Assembly: GCA_017437925.1 (NCBI GenBank)
Contig: JAFRWQ010000200.1
Span: 1 to 20,473, forward strand
DNA: 20,473 bases
Origin: Bacillota bacterium
GTDB lineage: Bacteria; Bacillota_A; Clostridia; Peptostreptococcales; Anaerovoracaceae
Direction: 5' to 3'
A model generated the notes under the pieces. It did not search any database. It saw only the letters and a list, made by a program, of their open reading frames with translations, and was not told the DNA's origin. Positions within the stretch are counted from its first letter, which is position 1. Each line of letters begins with the position of its first letter. Positions 1-6,323 of this stretch are shown in pieces. Made by a program: the position numbers and the translations under genes.

Positions 1-1890
1 GCCGTCGCCGGTCATGGCAGTCACCATGTCCAGAGCCTGCCATGCGCTGACGATCCGCGTCTTGTGCTCGGGCTGAACGCGGGCGTAGACGGAATACCTG
101 GGGACGACCTCAAGTAGCTCCTCGTCCGTATATTTGTCAAGATCGGCGCCCAGGGCCGCCTCGTTTGCGTCGCGTATGATGCCCAGGTCCTTTGCGATGG
201 CCACGGCGGTGTCCTTGTGGTCGCCGGTGATCATGATCGGGCGTATGCCCGCCATGCGGCACTTTTTGATCGCGTCGTAGACCTCGGGGCGGCAGGGGTC
301 GATCATGCCGTAAAGGCCTATCAGGATCAGGGACTGCTCAAGAGCCTCCGGGGAGCAGTCGTCGGGCATCGCGTCATACTCGCGGTAGGCGGCGGCAAGC
401 ACGCGCAGAGCCTGGTCCGCGTAGGATTTATTGACCTGGCGTATCTCGTCTCTTACGGCCTCGGTCATGGGGATGAACAGGCCGTCCTTAAGATAGGCGG
501 TGCAGCGCTCGAGCACCACGTCGCAGGCGCCCTTGGTGTACTGTATGAAACCGTTTTCGGTCCTGTGGACCGTGGACATCATCTTGCGGTCGGAGTCGAA
601 GGGCGCTTCGGCGACTCTCGGCTGGGCCGCGGCGAGCTTGTATTTAGGAAGGCCTATCTTGTAGGCGTAGTTCACCAGGGCGGCCTCGGTGGGTTCGCCG
701 GTGGAGGTCTCTTCTCCGGGACGGATCTCGGCGTCCGAGCAGAGCGCCATGGCTGTCGCCATCAGGGTCGGGGCGTTGGTGTATTCCTGGACCACCGTCA
801 TCTTGTTTTGGGTCAGGGTTCCGGTCTTGTCGGAGCAGATGATCTGGGTGCAGCCCAGAGTCTCGACGGCGGTGAGCTTGCGGATCAGGGCCTGGTGCTT
901 TGCCATATCGGTAACGCCGATGGACAGGACTATGGTCACCACGGCGGGCAGGCCCTCCGGTATGGCGGCTACAGCCAGCGCTATGGCAGCGACCAGGCTG
1001 TTGATGGCGCTGGAGCTGAGCAGCTTCCATGAAAACGGGACGCCCGACAGGACCATGGTCTGGACGCAGCCCACTGCGAAGACGACGACGCAGATGCCTA
1101 TGACCAGCTTGGTCAGGAAAGCGGAAAGCTCGGCCATGCGCTTCTGCAGCGGAGTCTGTTCCTTTTCCGCCATGCTGAGAGCGCCGGCGATCTTGCCCAT
1201 CTCCGTGTCCATGCCCGTAGCGGTGACGACGCCTGTGCCGCGCCCGTAGACCACGGTGGAGCCGCTGTAGAGCATGTTGACCCTGTCGCCCAGCGGCACG
1301 TCGCTCTGGCCTTCGGCGCACATCAGCGCGTTCACCAGCTTTTCCGCCGCGAGGGACTCTCCGGTCAGCGCCGCTTCCTCAGCCTTCAGGCTGTAGGATT
1401 CAAGAATGCGGCAGTCGGCGGGGACGGTATCGCCGGCTTCGAAGCGGACGATGTCTCCGACGACCAGATCCTCGCTTCTCACGGAGATGCACTCGCCGTC
1501 GCGCATGACTCTGGAGGTCTCAGCAGTCATCTCCATCAGGGCGGACATGGCGGCCTCCGCCTTGTTCTCCTGCACGAGGCTCATGATCGCGTTGAGTATG
1601 ACCACCGCCAGGATCACGAAGACGTCAGTAAACGATCCGACGGTAAAGTTGCCTTTGGTCTCGAGTATCGTTATGATGACCTGCAGCAGCGCCGCGCCCA
1701 GCAGCATCAGTATCATCGGGTCCGTTACGGAATCAAGGAATTTCTGCCAGGTGGTGCGTTTTTCCTCTTCTTTCAGCAGGTTCTTGCCGTTCTTTTGCAG
1801 CCGCTGCGCAGCCTCCTTTGAGCTTAAGCCTTGCTCGGAGCTGTCCAGCTCCCGCAGTACCTGCGCCGTGTTTTCCAGATAGTAGTTCAC
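1..1890 (-). CDS. P-type Ca2+-transporting ATPase (SERCA/PMCA-like), 3'-truncated by window edge
   Basis: Integral membrane cation pump that couples ATP hydrolysis, through an aspartyl-phosphate, to cation export. 630 codons are visible, of the roughly 870-900 usual in the family; the C-terminal membrane half lies beyond position 1. Seen in order: an N-terminal cation-ATPase segment beginning [14 protein letters not shown]; the actuator loop LTGES with T at residue 176; TM4 motif [10 protein letters not shown] (P311), matching the SERCA Ca2+-site motif including its Glu; the phosphorylation motif [12 protein letters not shown] with D354; KGA in the nucleotide-binding domain; and MTGDG of the hinge at the very edge. 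The start is GTG at 1890, 8 nt after AAAGGGG. The exact PEGLP context favours Ca2+, but the TM5/TM6 ligand residues that decide specificity are not in the window. No partner gene lies upstream; the nearest is the unrelated Phd/Doc pair. Confidence 0.93.
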   Translation of the reverse strand, partial: MNYYLENTAQVLRELDSSEQGLSSKEAAQRLQKNGKNLLKEEEKRTTWQKFLDSVTDPMILMLLGAALLQVIITILETKGNFTVGSFTDVFVILAVVILNAIMSLVQENKAEAAMSALMEMTAETSRVMRDGECISVRSEDLVVGDIVRFEAGDTVPADCRILESYSLKAEEAALTGESLAAEKLVNALMCAEGQSDVPLGDRVNMLYSGSTVVYGRGTGVVTATGMDTEMGKIAGALSMAEKEQTPLQKRMAELSAFLTKLVIGICVVVFAVGCVQTMVLSGVPFSWKLLSSSAINSLVAAIALAVAAIPEGLPAVVTIVLSIGVTDMAKHQALIRKLTAVETLGCTQIICSDKTGTLTQNKMTVVQEYTNAPTLMATAMALCSDAEIRPGEETSTGEPTEAALVNYAYKIGLPKYKLAAAQPRVAEAPFDSDRKMMSTVHRTENGFIQYTKGACDVVLERCTAYLKDGLFIPMTEAVRDEIRQVNKSYADQALRVLAAAYREYDAMPDDCSPEALEQSLILIGLYGMIDPCRPEVYDAIKKCRMAGIRPIMITGDHKDTAVAIAKDLGIIRDANEAALGADLDKYTDEELLEVVPRYSVYARVQPEHKTRIVSAWQALDMVTAMTGDG

Positions 1891-2282
1891 TTTTTTATCC
1901 CCTTTGTTTTGCCTCTGCCCGATCCAAAACCGCGTTTTGCGGTCAGAGCAATTCCGCTTCTTTATTTTACGGGTATGTGGTTGATACAGGCCGGAGCCCC
2001 GCTGCGCGCAGCAGCCGGCGCTTCCGAAAAAACTATTTCCACTTTGAATATAATATACCATCCCGTCAAGTCCCCGCCCCGGCAGATCGAATAATAAGCG
2101 TATTTAACGTAAAACAGCCTCTTGGTCACCTCCATTTTGGAGATAAATCAAGAGGTCTCTAACTTGACAGTAAATCAAGCGGTCTGTCTGTTATTATTTC
2201 CAGTCTGTTGAATAGTCTTCGGATATGCAGCTGAAACAACAGCCGCCCGGATGCATTTGTTAGTGTTTAATGATGGCCAATT
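1891..2282. other. intergenic region between Doc gene and Ca2+-ATPase gene
   Basis: About 390 bp with no convincing gene. On the minus strand it is the leader of the ATPase gene. A TTGACG box near 2070-2075 is followed by AT-rich TATATTATATTC, but the spacing is not canonical, so no promoter is called. A GC-rich inverted repeat (GCCGG...CCGGC around GCTGCGCGCAGC, about 1990-2020) could fold in the ATPase leader. The short plus-strand reading frames here (to 2162) show no recognisable protein and no good SD. A direct-repeat pair at 2144-2185 is listed separately. Confidence 0.5.
2144..2185. repeat. pair of 15-bp near-identical direct repeats beside a hairpin
   Basis: TAAATCAAGAGGTCT (2144-2158) and TAAATCAAGCGGTCT (2171-2185) match at 14 of 15 positions with a 27-bp period. 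Just upstream, CCTCTTG (2118-2124) is the inverted complement of CAAGAGG (2149-2155), with CTCCA-TTT-TGGAG between them. Multiple short terminal repeats with this spacing can mark the end of an insertion sequence (IS21-like ends are built this way), but no transposase is present. This is at most a decayed terminus. Confidence 0.4.
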
Positions 2283-2660
2283 TTACGCTCTATGATCTAT
2301 CACCCAGCTCAGTAGTTCCCGGTACCCCATTGTTCCTGCCGCTACTGCAAGTCCGGTCTCTGCGACTTCTTCGTTAGTGGCTTCAAGCCTTATGCCGTTA
2401 ACTTCCAGGAACGTCAGCATTGCATACATACCTATGCGTTTGTTGCCGTCCACAAAGGCATGATTGGAGATCAGAGTATAACCAAGCCGTGCGCCTTTCT
2501 CTTCTTTTGACGGGTACAGATCTTTTCCGTCGAAAGTCGCAAAGACTCCTTCCAGCGCAGACTCCAGCAGGCCTTCGTCACGAACGCCTATGGTCCCGCC
2601 GGTCTCTTCGGATATAAGCTGATGCAGCAGTTTGACCTTTTCTTTTGAAAACTTTATCAT
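2283..2660 (-). CDS. doc: Doc-type toxin (Fic/Doc, death-on-curing family)
   Basis: Predicted toxin of a type II toxin-antitoxin pair. Doc proteins are small Fic-fold kinases known to phosphorylate EF-Tu and stop translation until bound by Phd. The 125-residue length is normal. The family motif is seen as HAFVDGNKRIGMYAM at about residues 76-90, matching HxFx(D/N)xNKR; the full Fic HPFxxGNGR is absent, which separates Doc from AMP-transferring Fic enzymes. The N-terminal EETGGTIGVRDEGLLESAL also matches the family. The ATG overlaps the antitoxin stop by 4 bp (ATGA), so translation is probably coupled and follows the antitoxin. Low GC compared with flanking housekeeping genes fits horizontal acquisition. 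Confidence 0.92.
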   Translation of the reverse strand: MIKFSKEKVKLLHQLISEETGGTIGVRDEGLLESALEGVFATFDGKDLYPSKEEKGARLGYTLISNHAFVDGNKRIGMYAMLTFLEVNGIRLEATNEEVAETGLAVAAGTMGYRELLSWVIDHRA

Positions 2661-2899
2661 TTTGCGAGTTCCTCGAACGCAGGTCTGTATTTCTTAAGTA
2701 TGCGGGCTGCCACGAAATCGATCTTTTCGTCATCTGTCATCTCGATGACAGGATTGCTTTCTATGTCAAGTAAAATGTACTTGGGTTTGTTGTTTTTGAA
2801 GATGACGACCTGGCCGTTCTTCTCCGCAATTCGCGTAGCTTTGGAAAAGTTCTGGTTTGCTTCGCTGACCGATATGATGCTGTTAGTATTGATAGTCAT
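2657..2899 (-). CDS. phd: Phd/YefM-family antitoxin
   Basis: 80-residue antitoxin for the following Doc gene. Phd/YefM proteins have an N-terminal fold that binds the operator and a C-terminal segment that wraps the toxin. Seen: IISVSEANQNFSKATRIAE (typical SISEARxNFSKL-like N terminus), GQVVIFKNNKPKYILLD (the strand region usually reading VVItKnGkPxAVLl), and a charged C-terminal tail DEKIDFVAARILKKYRPAFEEL. The reading frame extends upstream to a TTG at 2914. ATG 2899 is preferred because GGAGG sits 8 nt before it and a TATAAT box at 2919-2924 would put transcription start near 2912, downstream of the TTG. Antitoxin first with overlapping toxin is the usual order and implies autoregulation. 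Confidence 0.9.
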   Translation of the reverse strand: MTINTNSIISVSEANQNFSKATRIAEKNGQVVIFKNNKPKYILLDIESNPVIEMTDDEKIDFVAARILKKYRPAFEELAK

Positions 2900-2918
2900 T
2901 GATTCTGCCTCCAAGAGT

Positions 2919-2946
2919 ATTATAGCATCTAATAGGTAAAATACAA
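2919..2946 (-). promoter_or_regulatory. promoter of phd-doc
   Basis: On the minus strand: TTGTAT, 16-nt spacer, TATAAT, giving a very short leader before ATG 2899. AATATT-TATAC-AATATT lies just upstream (about 2951-2966) and is a symmetric AT-rich sequence that could be the Phd operator; that role is inferred. Confidence 0.65.
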
Positions 2947-2972
2947 GCTAATATTTATACAATATTGCTGGC

Positions 2973-3017
2973 AAAAAAACCGAGTATCAGCAGGTCAGAT
3001 CCTTTACTGATACTCGG
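2973..3017 (-). terminator. rho-independent terminator, probably the ancestral tRNA-Pro terminator
   Basis: On the minus strand, CCGAGTATCAG and CTGATACTCGG form a perfect 11-bp stem around a 16-nt loop, followed by seven T. It begins immediately beyond the distal tRNA-end repeat (3020-3030). Removing the island would place it directly after tRNA-Pro, so it may be that tRNA's original terminator. Today it would stop transcripts leaving the island genes. Confidence 0.8.
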
Positions 3018-3019
3018 AG

Positions 3020-3030
3020 TGGTCCGAGTG
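3020..3030 (-). repeat. distal direct repeat of the tRNA-Pro 3' end (candidate att site)
   Basis: On the minus strand this reads CACTCGGACCA, identical over 11 bp and in the same orientation to the acceptor-stem end plus CCA of tRNA-Pro at 5997-6007. It also forms a short inverted repeat with the adjacent ACTCGGA (3012-3018). An isolated tRNA 3' end followed by a terminator is what integration into a tRNA gene leaves at the far end. Confidence 0.6.
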
Positions 3031-3171
3031 TAAATAACGGATTTCGTGAAGTTGCAGCCAGGTAATCATTTGCGGGGTTCGTTTGGACAGAAGCCTTAAA
3101 TTATCAACTATTCAAATCGCCTGGCTTCGATTCCATTGACAGCAAGTAGAATGGATGATACTATAATAGTA

Positions 3172-3228
3172 CTTATCTGAAGGATCTTCGTATCCTTTGA
3201 AAAACTCGCTGTTTGTTGGTAGCATTCA
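3172..3228 (-). repeat. degenerate partial copy of the DUF4417 gene 5' segment
   Basis: Two blocks match the 5' part of the DUF4417 gene in the same order and orientation: 3172-3201 against 4834-4863 (28 of 30 identical) and 3214-3228 against 4895-4909 (15 of 15, TGTTGGTAGCATTCA). The gap between blocks is 12 nt here and 31 nt in the gene, so this copy has lost material and has no matching open frame. AAGGAT-CTTCGT-ATCCTT (3180-3197) can form a hairpin. The rest of 3031-3237 holds no recognisable gene. CGCTG...CAGCG at 3207-3231, next to T-rich runs, could be a weak terminator after the CPCC gene. Confidence 0.65.
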
Positions 3229-3237
3229 GCGGTTTTT

Positions 3238-3738
3238 TTATTCCCCAAACTGATCTTTGGAATAGCTGTAGTCGTTTATCGAATTACACAGTTTTTTATA
3301 CCTGGCCTTATAGTCATTCAGGCATAAATCGTTAGCGTTTCCAGCCCACTTATCGGGTTCTTCTTCCATTACGCCGTCATCGACCCAGCCGCAAACAGGG
3401 CATGTTTCATAAGAAAAGCTGTCGCTGAACTGGTGTCTTCCGCATACCGGACATACATGTGGTTCGGGTTCGTAAGAGGCCTCACTGAAATTATAATCCG
3501 GGTCTTCTTTCAGCCTCTCCTTATACCATTCCTTATACTCATTAAGGGAGAGCTCGTTTTTTCCGTCAGCGGAATCAGGGTTGTTCGCCTGGTCGATATC
3601 ATAGATCCACCCGCAATAACTGCACTGGTCACCGCTATAGCCCTCATAATCAGGATCGGATTTTTCAAGATCGGTATCATCGACAAACTCGTATTTACCG
3701 CATACTGGGCATATCATTGGTACAAATTTACTTTCCAT
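3238..3738 (-). CDS. two-domain CPCC-type cysteine-rich protein
   Basis: 166 residues made of two tandem zinc-ribbon-like units of the Cys_rich_CPCC type. Unit 1 has CPVCGKYEF then CSYCGW; unit 2 has CPVCGRHQF then [10 protein letters not shown]. Each is followed by the family's characteristic segment with N..SLNEYK or N.LCLNDYK and a following Y/W (residues about 62-72 and 139-148). The paired CxxC motifs probably bind Zn; soluble, no signal peptide. Single-domain relatives are common small proteins of unknown function, often beside toxin genes. The gene overlaps the upstream toxin-like gene by 11 bp and starts at ATG 3738 with AAAGGAG 9 nt upstream, so the two are translationally linked. 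A role as immunity partner is inferred from context only. Confidence 0.8.
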   Translation of the reverse strand: MESKFVPMICPVCGKYEFVDDTDLEKSDPDYEGYSGDQCSYCGWIYDIDQANNPDSADGKNELSLNEYKEWYKERLKEDPDYNFSEASYEPEPHVCPVCGRHQFSDSFSYETCPVCGWVDDGVMEEEPDKWAGNANDLCLNDYKARYKKLCNSINDYSYSKDQFGE

Positions 3739-4111
3739 GTGCTTTTGCTCCTTTTACCGTCTTATCGTAATAAGGTTTACCCTCTGTGGGTTTGAAATAT
3801 GTGACCACTATGCCTTTTTTGGTGATGATCGCAAAGGTGTTAGTCTTCACATTATACTTGTATGTTGTGCCCCGTTTGTCTTTATAGCTGATGCAGTTCT
3901 TTCTGTCAACAGTATTGGCAAACTTTACTGCATGAGCAGCATAAGACTCTTTTGTATCGCAACCCATCTGGGCACCATGCCTGCGAAAGTGGTCTGCCAG
4001 AGTCGTTTTATTAAATGCCTTAGCCCAAGCATAACCGGTGTGTTTTGTCTCATGGCCTTGTTTGCCGCCACGAGCATTTCCATAATGATTACTCGCTCCT
4101 TTAGTTGACAT
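3728..4111 (-). CDS. small basic protein with polymorphic-toxin-like nuclease domain (putative)
   Basis: 127 residues, strongly basic, no signal peptide or membrane segment. It opens with [20 protein letters not shown], then [12 protein letters not shown] (about residues 40-51), [11 protein letters not shown], and a C-terminal beta-rich block [19 protein letters not shown] followed by [10 protein letters not shown] (ending about 115). The H-x2-H-G segment followed by a KTN.F.I..K.G.V.TYFKP strand block recalls the C-terminal nuclease domains of phage and polymorphic toxins (barnase/EndoU/colicin E5-D/RelE group). This is a recollection of pattern, not a search result. ATG 4111 is chosen because AAGGAGG lies 9 nt upstream; the frame continues upstream with an unlikely Arg-rich extension. 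It overlaps the DUF4417 stop by 11 bp and the CPCC start by 11 bp. It might instead be a phage structural or regulatory protein. Confidence 0.6.
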   Translation of the reverse strand: MSTKGASNHYGNARGGKQGHETKHTGYAWAKAFNKTTLADHFRRHGAQMGCDTKESYAAHAVKFANTVDRKNCISYKDKRGTTYKYNVKTNTFAIITKKGIVVTYFKPTEGKPYYDKTVKGAKAHGK

Positions 4112-4940
4112 GGCCCTGCACCTCCTTCTGCCTCTGAGAGATCCAGGAATCATACAAAACAAACCGCGCCTTTTGTTTAAGAGGATCAAATAACTTTCCG
4201 GTCAGCCCGCCATAAACAACGATTGCAGACGGCTCCAAGTCATTAACGACATCCTCTAAAAAGCAGAACCATTCACTCTTTTCGGTAGCAGTCTTGATAA
4301 ACCCGTTCGTTCCTATAGCAACCAACGAATGTTTTGGAATTGCCTGAATGAATTCAGGGTAGAGCTCGTCTATTCCACACCTTAGATTTGGGATTACCGG
4401 CACTCCGCAATCTCCAAAGAAATATGTGAGTGATAGGTTGTCGTTGATCTGGGCTTTCTGCTTAATTACGGGCATATCATCATGTATGCTAAAATCAAAA
4501 CCTATAATGCCAGCAGTTCGCCTAAAGAAGTCAACATAGGCTTTCGGGTTCCGCCTCACTCGTTCAAAAGAGGCATCTGGAGCATATGTGCAGATAAAAG
4601 TATCGTGTAGATCTCCCCTAGATGTTATGGCCTTATTGAATGGTAGTATCTTTGTAGGCAGCACGGTTGACATCATATCCTCCCGAAGAATTGGATACTC
4701 TTCAACCGGGGTGAAATGCGCGCCCTTACACAGAAACGCCTGAAAGGAATCCGCGACAGCGTTATTCAATTGTAAATTCTTCATATGAAGCCTTTCTGGG
4801 GCATCATCCCCATTAAGGACACGAAGAATACTGCTTATCTGAAGGATCTTCGTGTCCCTTGAACTATAATGAATCTTATGAATTGCAGTCTGAATGTTGG
4901 TAGCATTCATTCTGCGGACATAATCAAACGCGCATATCAC
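4101..4940 (-). CDS. DUF4417 family protein
   Basis: 279 residues, soluble. The family pattern is clear: GAHFTPVEEYPILRED, then LPTKILPFNKA, DTFICTYAPDASFERV and the hallmark GIIGFDFSIHDDMPV. These are followed by GVPVIPNLRCG, IPKHSLVAIGTNGFIKT, W..FLEDVVNDLEPSAIVVYGG and a closing RFVLYDSW. DUF4417 proteins are frequent in phages and conjugative elements; no biochemical role is known to me. GTG 4940 is chosen: AGAGGTGAT immediately precedes it and it lies 1 bp after the ImmA-like stop, suggesting coupled translation. TTG 4964 and ATG 4910 remain possible. An 11-bp inverted repeat (4817-4827 and 4847-4857) lies inside the gene, and this 5' segment is partly duplicated at 3172-3228. Confidence 0.85.
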   Translation of the reverse strand: MICAFDYVRRMNATNIQTAIHKIHYSSRDTKILQISSILRVLNGDDAPERLHMKNLQLNNAVADSFQAFLCKGAHFTPVEEYPILREDMMSTVLPTKILPFNKAITSRGDLHDTFICTYAPDASFERVRRNPKAYVDFFRRTAGIIGFDFSIHDDMPVIKQKAQINDNLSLTYFFGDCGVPVIPNLRCGIDELYPEFIQAIPKHSLVAIGTNGFIKTATEKSEWFCFLEDVVNDLEPSAIVVYGGLTGKLFDPLKQKARFVLYDSWISQRQKEVQGHVN

Positions 4941-4941
4941 A

Positions 4942-5517
4942 TCACCTCTTTCCTCTAAGGCCAAACTGTCTCATCATCATCTGCTCGTGAGCCTTGATGT
5001 CCCCGGAAAAATAATACCAGTTGGTATACCTCTGGAAACAATAATATGCGCACTCCGGCGAAACATTAAAGCGGTTGGCCACATCTATGTAATCCTCACA
5101 CTTTAATGCATATATCAGCGGAGATGGAGCCAAAGAGTATGCCGCATAAGCATCTGCGATCTTCTTGGCAAGATCACTCTCCTGTTTGTGCCCCATATCT
5201 ATATGACCGATTTCGTGCATTAAAGTGAAGCGGATCCTTGTAATCGGCTTTCCGGAATCATAAGCAATAATGTATGTCCCCCTTTTCGGATCATAACAAC
5301 TAAAACCATCTGAACTATCGTCAGTAATGCATTCTCCTAAATAATCAGATAGGCCCTCAACGCTTTTAAGAATCCAACCCTTATGCTGAATAATCTTAAA
5401 GGGGTCTATTGGTATTGTAGTAATGCCGCTTTCGACATACAATTCCAAGGCCCTGTGCTCAATGTCTGTGTAGATCTTCTGTGGTAGTTTGATACTTACA
5501 AGCTCATTATTATCCAT
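4942..5517 (-). CDS. ImmA/IrrE-like metallopeptidase, third zinc ligand apparently missing
   Basis: 191 residues. ImmA/IrrE proteases cleave or inactivate the partner XRE repressor, inducing mobile-element genes under stress. Seen: N-terminal helix with IEHRALELYVESGI, the IIAYD..KPITRIRFTLMHEIGH core with HEIGH at residues 101-105, and ADAYAAYSLAPSPLI (121-135), which corresponds to the usual EAxxFAxxLLxP. In most relatives a Glu just before that Ala supplies the third metal ligand; here it is Ile120. E113 lies upstream but out of register. The protein may therefore be a weakened or non-proteolytic homologue. Start ATG 5517 overlaps the repressor stop by 1 bp (TAATG), the usual XRE-ImmA arrangement. 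Confidence 0.85.
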   Translation of the reverse strand: MDNNELVSIKLPQKIYTDIEHRALELYVESGITTIPIDPFKIIQHKGWILKSVEGLSDYLGECITDDSSDGFSCYDPKRGTYIIAYDSGKPITRIRFTLMHEIGHIDMGHKQESDLAKKIADAYAAYSLAPSPLIYALKCEDYIDVANRFNVSPECAYYCFQRYTNWYYFSGDIKAHEQMMMRQFGLRGKR

Positions 5518-5825
5518 TATTTGCCGACTAAAACCTTCATTAATGATATTTTTTGCTCATCTGACATGGTTGCCGTGCTGCGGGCAACTAACTTATACAC
5601 CTGCGCAAAGTCCTCCTCCGGCTGTATTCCACGGATAAGATAGTCCGAAGTAGTATTAAGTGCAGTCGCCATATTTGCTACAACCTCGACGCGTGGTTGT
5701 CTTTCGTTGCTGAGATACTTTGACATTGCAGCCTCGGTAACGCCAACCATTCCAGCAAGCTCCTTTTGAGTGTATCCGTACTTTTTCATTAAAAGCGCAA
5801 TACGATTGCCAATCTTCTCCTCCAT
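5517..5825 (-). CDS. XRE-family (HTH_3) transcriptional repressor
   Basis: 102 residues. The N-terminal helix-turn-helix is IGNRIALLMKKYGYTQKELA followed by GVTEAAMSKYLSNERQPRVE (about residues 5-46), then ALNTTSDYLIRG, the standard Cro/CI-type ending. The C-terminal 35 residues are short and lack a peptidase domain, so control is expected through the neighbouring ImmA-like protein. ATG 5825 is chosen: GGAG lies 9 nt upstream; the longer in-frame ATG at 5870 has no SD and lies inside the promoter. First gene of the island operon, next to the tRNA. Likely autoregulates the promoter just upstream. Confidence 0.92.
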   Translation of the reverse strand: MEEKIGNRIALLMKKYGYTQKELAGMVGVTEAAMSKYLSNERQPRVEVVANMATALNTTSDYLIRGIQPEEDFAQVYKLVARSTATMSDEQKISLMKVLVGK

Positions 5826-5849
5826 ACTTTTAAGCTCCTTTCTTCCAAA

Positions 5850-5878
5850 AGAATAACATGTAATTATCATTTCGTCAA
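5850..5878 (-). promoter_or_regulatory. promoter of the island operon
   Basis: Minus strand: TTGACG, 17-nt spacer, TATTCT, about 25 nt before the repressor ATG. The spacer carries AT-rich dyad-like sequence around ACATGT that could be the repressor's operator (inferred). Confidence 0.65.
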
Positions 5879-5957
5879 GACAGAGTCGTGTATGTTTCTT
5901 TCTTTTTATTTTTGATCAAACACTAGCATTCCGAACCACACCTGCAACAGAATATAC

Positions 5958-5997
5958 GAAAAAAAAACAGGACGGCTGATGCCATCCTGTGTTTTTT
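5958..5997 (-). terminator. terminator directly after tRNA-Pro (works in both directions)
   Basis: ACAGGATGGC-ATCA-GCCGTCCTGT on the minus strand forms a 10-bp stem (one T-G pair) followed by nine T. On the plus strand the same hairpin is followed by six T. It follows the encoded CCA directly and insulates the island operon from tRNA transcription. Confidence 0.85.
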
Positions 5998-6072
5998 GGT
6001 CCGAGTGGCGGGATTTGAACCCACGGCCTCTTGGTCCCGAACCAAGCACGCTACCATCTGCGCTACACCCGG
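5997..6072 (-). tRNA. tRNA-Pro (anticodon CGG), CCA encoded
   Basis: Full cloverleaf on the minus strand. Acceptor stem CCGGGTG/CACTCGG (one G-T pair), D stem GCGC/GCGT, anticodon stem CTTGG/CCAAG with loop TTCGGGA (anticodon CGG, reading CCG), T arm GTGGG-TTCAAAT-CCCGC, discriminator A, then genomic CCA. Its last 11 nt are repeated at 3020-3030. Its first 20 or so nt plus leader are repeated at 6233-6256. The only good promoter lies about 210 bp upstream at 6283-6311, so the precursor would carry a long structured leader. Confidence 0.96.
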
Positions 6073-6077
6073 ATATT

Positions 6078-6256
6078 TAGTTTTACCTTGGTGAGGCACA
6101 GTTTTGCACGCTAGCCGTGACTTGCTGCGTCTCAAGCGTCGTTGTCGCTCGCTTTCGCCGGCAAGTCCGGCAGCGGACCTTCCGCTGCTCCGTCTTCGCC
6201 TTCGGCTCGACGATCGCAGGGATAGGTCTCGCCCATCTGCGCTGCACCCGGATATT
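6078..6256 (-). repeat. 179-bp insertion/duplication between promoter and tRNA-Pro
   Basis: 6233-6256 repeats 6054-6077 (tRNA 5' end plus ATAT leader) at 23 of 24 positions, so 179 bp separate the two copies. The copy at 6233 lacks the rest of a tRNA and cannot fold as one. The DNA between has strong hairpins: GCAGCGGA-AGG-TCCGCTGC, and an outer stem GACTTGC (6118-6124)/GCAAGTC (6161-6167) on GC-rich, repeat-like sequence. This looks like an extragenic repeat or a scar of insertion into the tRNA 5' end. No protein is called here. Confidence 0.7.
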
Positions 6257-6282
6257 AATCACCCGAAATTGGGCACTAAAAT

Positions 6283-6311
6283 AATATACTCGGTAAACCG
6301 CGTATTGTCAA
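6283..6311 (-). promoter_or_regulatory. strong promoter for the tRNA-Pro transcript
   Basis: Minus strand: TTGACA, 17-nt spacer, TATATT, with an AT-rich region after it. This is one of the best consensus matches in the window and fits a stable-RNA promoter. Transcription would start near 6276, just before the partial tRNA 5' copy. Confidence 0.8.
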
Positions 6312-6323
6312 CAAAAAGAGGGT

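Larger units (their letters stand above)
3020..6007. mobile_element. candidate integrated island at tRNA-Pro(CGG), integrase absent
   Basis: About 3 kb bounded by 11-bp direct repeats of the tRNA-Pro 3' end. The interior is more AT-rich than the surrounding genes. It carries five overlapping minus-strand genes typical of phage or conjugative-element accessory regions (XRE repressor, ImmA/IrrE, DUF4417, toxin-like protein, CPCC protein). The tRNA gene is intact at one end; the other end keeps a displaced 3' tip plus a terminator. No integrase, recombinase or replication gene is seen, so it is either decayed or mobilised in trans. Boundaries rest on an 11-bp match only. Confidence 0.55.

Noticed and set aside
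217..1882. Plus-strand open frames opposite the ATPase gene
   Set aside because: The minus strand encodes an uninterrupted P-type ATPase with all catalytic motifs; the plus-strand frames are its shadows.
3012..3029. ACTCGGA-GTGG-TCCGAGT palindrome as an independent operator
   Set aside because: It is explained by the abutting terminator arm and the tRNA-end repeat, both containing the ACTCGG block.
6233..6256. Second tRNA-Pro gene
   Set aside because: Only the first part of the tRNA plus leader is present; no anticodon arm or T arm follows.
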